The position numbers and the translations under genes are program-made. The notes below the pieces were generated by a model, which was not told where the DNA came from, searched no databases, and worked only from the letters and a program-made list of their open reading frames with translations. A stretch of 64,000 nt of DNA, taken from CAIXSC01 sp046349915. Its GTDB lineage: Bacteria > Planctomycetota > Planctomycetia > Pirellulales > Pirellulaceae. The first letter of the stretch is position 1, and each line of letters starts with the position of its first letter. Shown here piece by piece: positions 61,960-64,000 of the stretch. The stretch spans positions 1-64,000 of the forward strand of contig JAXMBL010000003.1 in NCBI GenBank assembly GCA_046349915.1, given 5' to 3'.

Positions 61960-63281
61960 TTGCGAATCGATCTTGCGTTGCGCGCGAGATCTGAATATTC
62001 CCAGTACTGTTCGGCGACGATTACCGAGCTGCAACTGAAGTTGGAACAACTCGCGGCGGACAACGCCCTTCTCAAACGGGAACTCTTTGGCTCGCGCCGC
62101 GAGAGATTCATCGACGACTCGCCGCCGAACTCGCCCGCCGCCGAGCCTCCCACCGACCCGTCTAACGCCGCCGCGACAGTACAGTCGCCACCGCAGCAGC
62201 AGGAGGAGAAGAAGAAGAAGCGAACGAGTCGTGGTCGCCGGCGACGCAAGTTTCCCGAGTGCATGCCGCGAGAGCAGCGGCACATCTACCTCAAGCCCGA
62301 GGAGAACGCAGCACGCAATGGCGTTGGATGCGAGAAGTGTCGCAGGGCGTCACACGGCTGGTTGATCTGATGTGGCATCGCATCCGACAGTCCACGGTTC
62401 TCCATGTGGACGAAACCTACGTACAGGAATTGTGTGATGAGGGCCAAACGCTCACGGGCTACCTCTGGGTCGGGGTGGGCGACGCGCGGCATCCCTACGA
62501 CTGTTTTGCCTACACCTCGAGTCGCAGCTGCGTCGGTCCCGAAGCGTTTCTCCAGGGATTTCAAGGGTACTTGGTTGCCGACGCCTATATCGCTTACGAA
62601 CGGATCGGCAAGCTCTGGCCCGGAGTCTTGAAAGCCACGTGCTGGATTCACGCGCGTCGTGGCTTTGAAGCTTGTCACAAGCAAGGCCCGACCACGCTCA
62701 CGAAACGGGCCATGCGCTACTTCCAACAACTCTTCGACATCGAGGATCGTTATCGAGCGGCCGACTCGGCGCTGCGACTCTCCGCTCGACAGGAACAATC
62801 GAAACCGATCGTGGAAGAGTTCCACCGTTGGCTGGAAGAGACGCGGCAGACTAGATTGCCCAAGGACAAGTTATTGGGCGCGATTAACTACTTGCTGGAC
62901 CGCTGGCCTTCCTTCTTGCGTTTCTTAGAATCAGGCGATGTTCCGCTGGACAATAACGCCGCTGAAAGAGCACTCAAATTTCCGATTCTGGGACGCAAGG
63001 CTTGGCTCTTCTTGGGGCGTGCCGCGGCGGGCCATACGGCGGCGAAGTTGTTCACGCTGACTAAGACCTGCAACCGATTGCACATCGATCCGTTCGCGTA
63101 CCTGCAAGACGTCTATGCTCGCTTACCAACTACGACAGACGACGAACTGGAGTCGTTGTTGCCCGACCATTGGATCACCGAGCACCCTCAACATCTTCTT
63201 CCCCAACGCGTGCAGGAAGCCCACGATCGCGCGCTGCGCGCTCGCGAAAAACGCGAGGAGCGTCGACGTCGCGCCGCGTGA
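61960..63281 (+). pseudogene. tnpC: IS66 TnpC transposase, internally deleted
   Basis: The N-terminal part, in one frame, has the helical section 'LKLEQLAADNALLKRELFGS' and a Pro/Lys-rich linker, up to about 62320. The catalytic part, in a different frame, begins at about 62330 and includes 'VLHVDETYV', 'LVADAYIAYERIGKLWPGV' and 'DNNAAERALKFPILGRKAW', i.e. D, D and E residues. The zinc-finger region and the section between are missing, roughly 150 residues compared with intact IS66 TnpC, so both a deletion and a frameshift are present. The catalytic fragment alone could be read from 62259 but would lack DNA-binding parts. Confidence 0.88.
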
Positions 63282-63311
63282 TTCCCGTAACGCCCACTGG
63301 AATCCTCTACC

Positions 63312-63596
63312 ATGACGCAACGTTCTGACATCCGTGTGCAACTGCTTCCTCATGAACGCGCCGTGCTGCGGAAGTGGAACGCCACTCCCGATGTTCAGGA
63401 TCAACTCGAGGCACTTGCGCCAGACGTTGAAGTCGCGACGATCAAGCTGACGCGAGTCGATCTGGATTGGCTGATCGGCGATCTGAACCACGCCATCGTC
63501 AAGCTCGATTGCGACGATGAGGACGCGCACGACCTCTGCGAGCGACTTGAGTTCATCCTGGAGTCCGGCAAGGGCTCTCTCAGAGCGTGGTACTGA
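63312..63596 (+). CDS. Small acidic protein, probable IS passenger
   Basis: A 94-residue frame starting 30 nt after the tnpC stop and ending before the right terminal repeat of the same element. The sequence has ordinary protein composition with helices ('AVLRKWNATPDVQDQLEAL', 'VDLDWLIGDLNHAIVKLD') and an acidic cluster ('DCDDEDAHDLCERL'). No family is recognised. Its position suggests a cargo or accessory gene of this IS66 type. Confidence 0.62.
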   Translation: MTQRSDIRVQLLPHERAVLRKWNATPDVQDQLEALAPDVEVATIKLTRVDLDWLIGDLNHAIVKLDCDDEDAHDLCERLEFILESGKGSLRAWY

Positions 63597-63628
63597 CGCC
63601 GTCCGCCCGTAGCCGACTCCACCTACGT

Positions 63629-63646
63629 CGCGGATGCAACGCTCAC
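63629..63646. repeat. Right terminal repeat of the degenerate IS66 element
   Basis: CGCGGATGCAACGCTCAC, the exact complement of 61133-61150. It marks the boundary with the next element. Confidence 0.88.
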
Positions 63647-63947
63647 CGGAAAGCAGCACCTGCAACTCATGCGCGGCCAACAACGTTGCGCGCTGATCCG
63701 TGGCAGAGGGCCACCAGCGAAACCGTCCTTCCGAAAGCCGCTTCTGGCAAAGCCAGAAGCCTTGACCGTCGTAAGCCAACGCCTTGAGCGTCGTGCCGCG
63801 CCGGTTGCGAAAGACGAACACCGTACCGCGAAACGGGTCTTCGCCCAACGCCGCGCGGCACAGCGCGGCCAAGCCGTCGATGCCATTGCGAAAGTCAACC
63901 GGTTCCACGCATACCAAGATGCGAGTCTGCGCCGTGACCTGGAGCAT
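63647..63947 (-). pseudogene. tnpB: Truncated IS66 TnpB of another element
   Basis: About 100 residues of TnpB ('ILVCVEPVDFRNGIDGLAAL', 'VFVFRNRRGTTLKALAYDG', 'FWLCQKRLSEG', 'HELQVLLSG'), cut at the boundary with the element ending at 63646. The open frame continues in antisense to the neighbouring element (to 63123), but that extension is not TnpB-like. The ATG at 63947 overlaps the tnpA stop. It is closer to the TnpB at 55471 than to the one at 61580. Confidence 0.85.
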
Positions 63948-64000
63948 CAGCGTGCCTCCCACAGTTGGCGGATAATCGGTGCGATCAGTGCGGCGTCGGC
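63947..64000 (-). CDS. tnpA: IS66 TnpA, 3' end only (window edge)
   Basis: The last 17 codons of a tnpA gene, ending 'LIAPIIRQLWEAR' and a TGA that overlaps the ATG of tnpB. The rest lies beyond the window. The overlap is the same coupling seen in the other IS66 copies. Confidence 0.7.
   Translation of the reverse strand, partial: ADAALIAPIIRQLWEAR

Larger units (their letters stand above)
61133..63646 (+). mobile_element. Degenerate IS66-family element (2514 bp)
   Basis: It is bounded by GTGAGCGTTGCATCCGCG at 61133 and its exact complement ending at 63646. It carries tnpA (intact), tnpB (frameshifted), tnpC (internally deleted) and a downstream 94-residue frame. No 8-bp target duplication is seen: the left flank is the DUF4384-like gene, the right flank the interior of another element's tnpB. 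A fragment of the same element type is at 52089-52266. Confidence 0.9.

Noticed and set aside
63123..63646. Extension of the minus-strand tnpB frame to 63123
   Set aside because: Only the part above 63647 is TnpB-like. Below the IS boundary the frame is antisense to the neighbouring element's tnpC and passenger gene.

Overview
The window is about 60% G+C and comes from a planctomycete, most likely of the Pirellulales type. The evidence is several protein families largely confined to that phylum: paired cytochrome-like surface proteins (DUF1592/DUF1552, DUF1549-DUF1553/DUF1501), exported proteins with an N-terminal LExLExRxLLA motif plus dockerin-like repeats, and many large secreted proteins of unknown function. 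No rRNA, tRNA or CRISPR array was recognised.

Layout. 1-5.1 kb: a DUF1552/DUF1592 pair and a secreted ankyrin protein. 5.1-7.7 kb: a membrane-anchored unknown protein and chorismate synthase (aroC). 7.9-16.6 kb: a lipoprotein-like protein with two thioredoxin (TlpA) domains, an unknown protein, a SufE-SufS fusion, a sialidase-like protein, a small secreted protein and a frameshifted DUF192 gene. 16.8-22.0 kb: a DUF1549/1553-DUF1501 pair and an M14-type carboxypeptidase. 22.5-25.5 kb: class I fumarase and a Tat-exported Gfo/Idh/MocA oxidoreductase. 25.9-33.4 kb: secreted and surface proteins, including an RPTTLPG-repeat/TPR protein and two dockerin-like LExLExRxLLA proteins. 33.4-42.7 kb: an acyltransferase, the RNA helicase HrpA and the succinate dehydrogenase operon sdhCAB (cytochrome b558 type). 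42.8-50.6 kb: a single-domain response regulator, a small basic secreted protein, a lone DUF1501 protein, a secretin N-domain protein without a recognisable barrel, and a Lys/Ala/Pro-rich secreted protein. From about 51.1 kb to the end the DNA is accessory: an orphan membrane protein of lower G+C and at least five IS66-family elements or fragments, some nested.

The most interesting locus lies between two IS66-family elements at 56.3-61.1 kb. It holds a truncated HTH-like gene, a truncated SLOG/DUF2493 fragment, an intact exported protein combining about 14 WD40 blades with a C-terminal caspase-like protease (His1024/Cys1073), and a DUF4384-like partner broken by an in-frame TGA and by an IS element. 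Regulated proteolysis, stress response or defence are all possible roles; none is shown by the sequence.

Non-coding structure is unusually rich. A 24-nt palindromic repeat built on GACGGACT-N3-AGTCCGTC recurs at least nine times between genes, often directly after stop codons. A 23-nt GGAATTC-core repeat occurs as an inverted pair flanking two genes. A perfect 31-bp inverted repeat precedes the secretin-like gene. Central metabolism here (aroC, sufES, fumarase, sdhCAB) looks intact; the accessory end shows IS-mediated decay.
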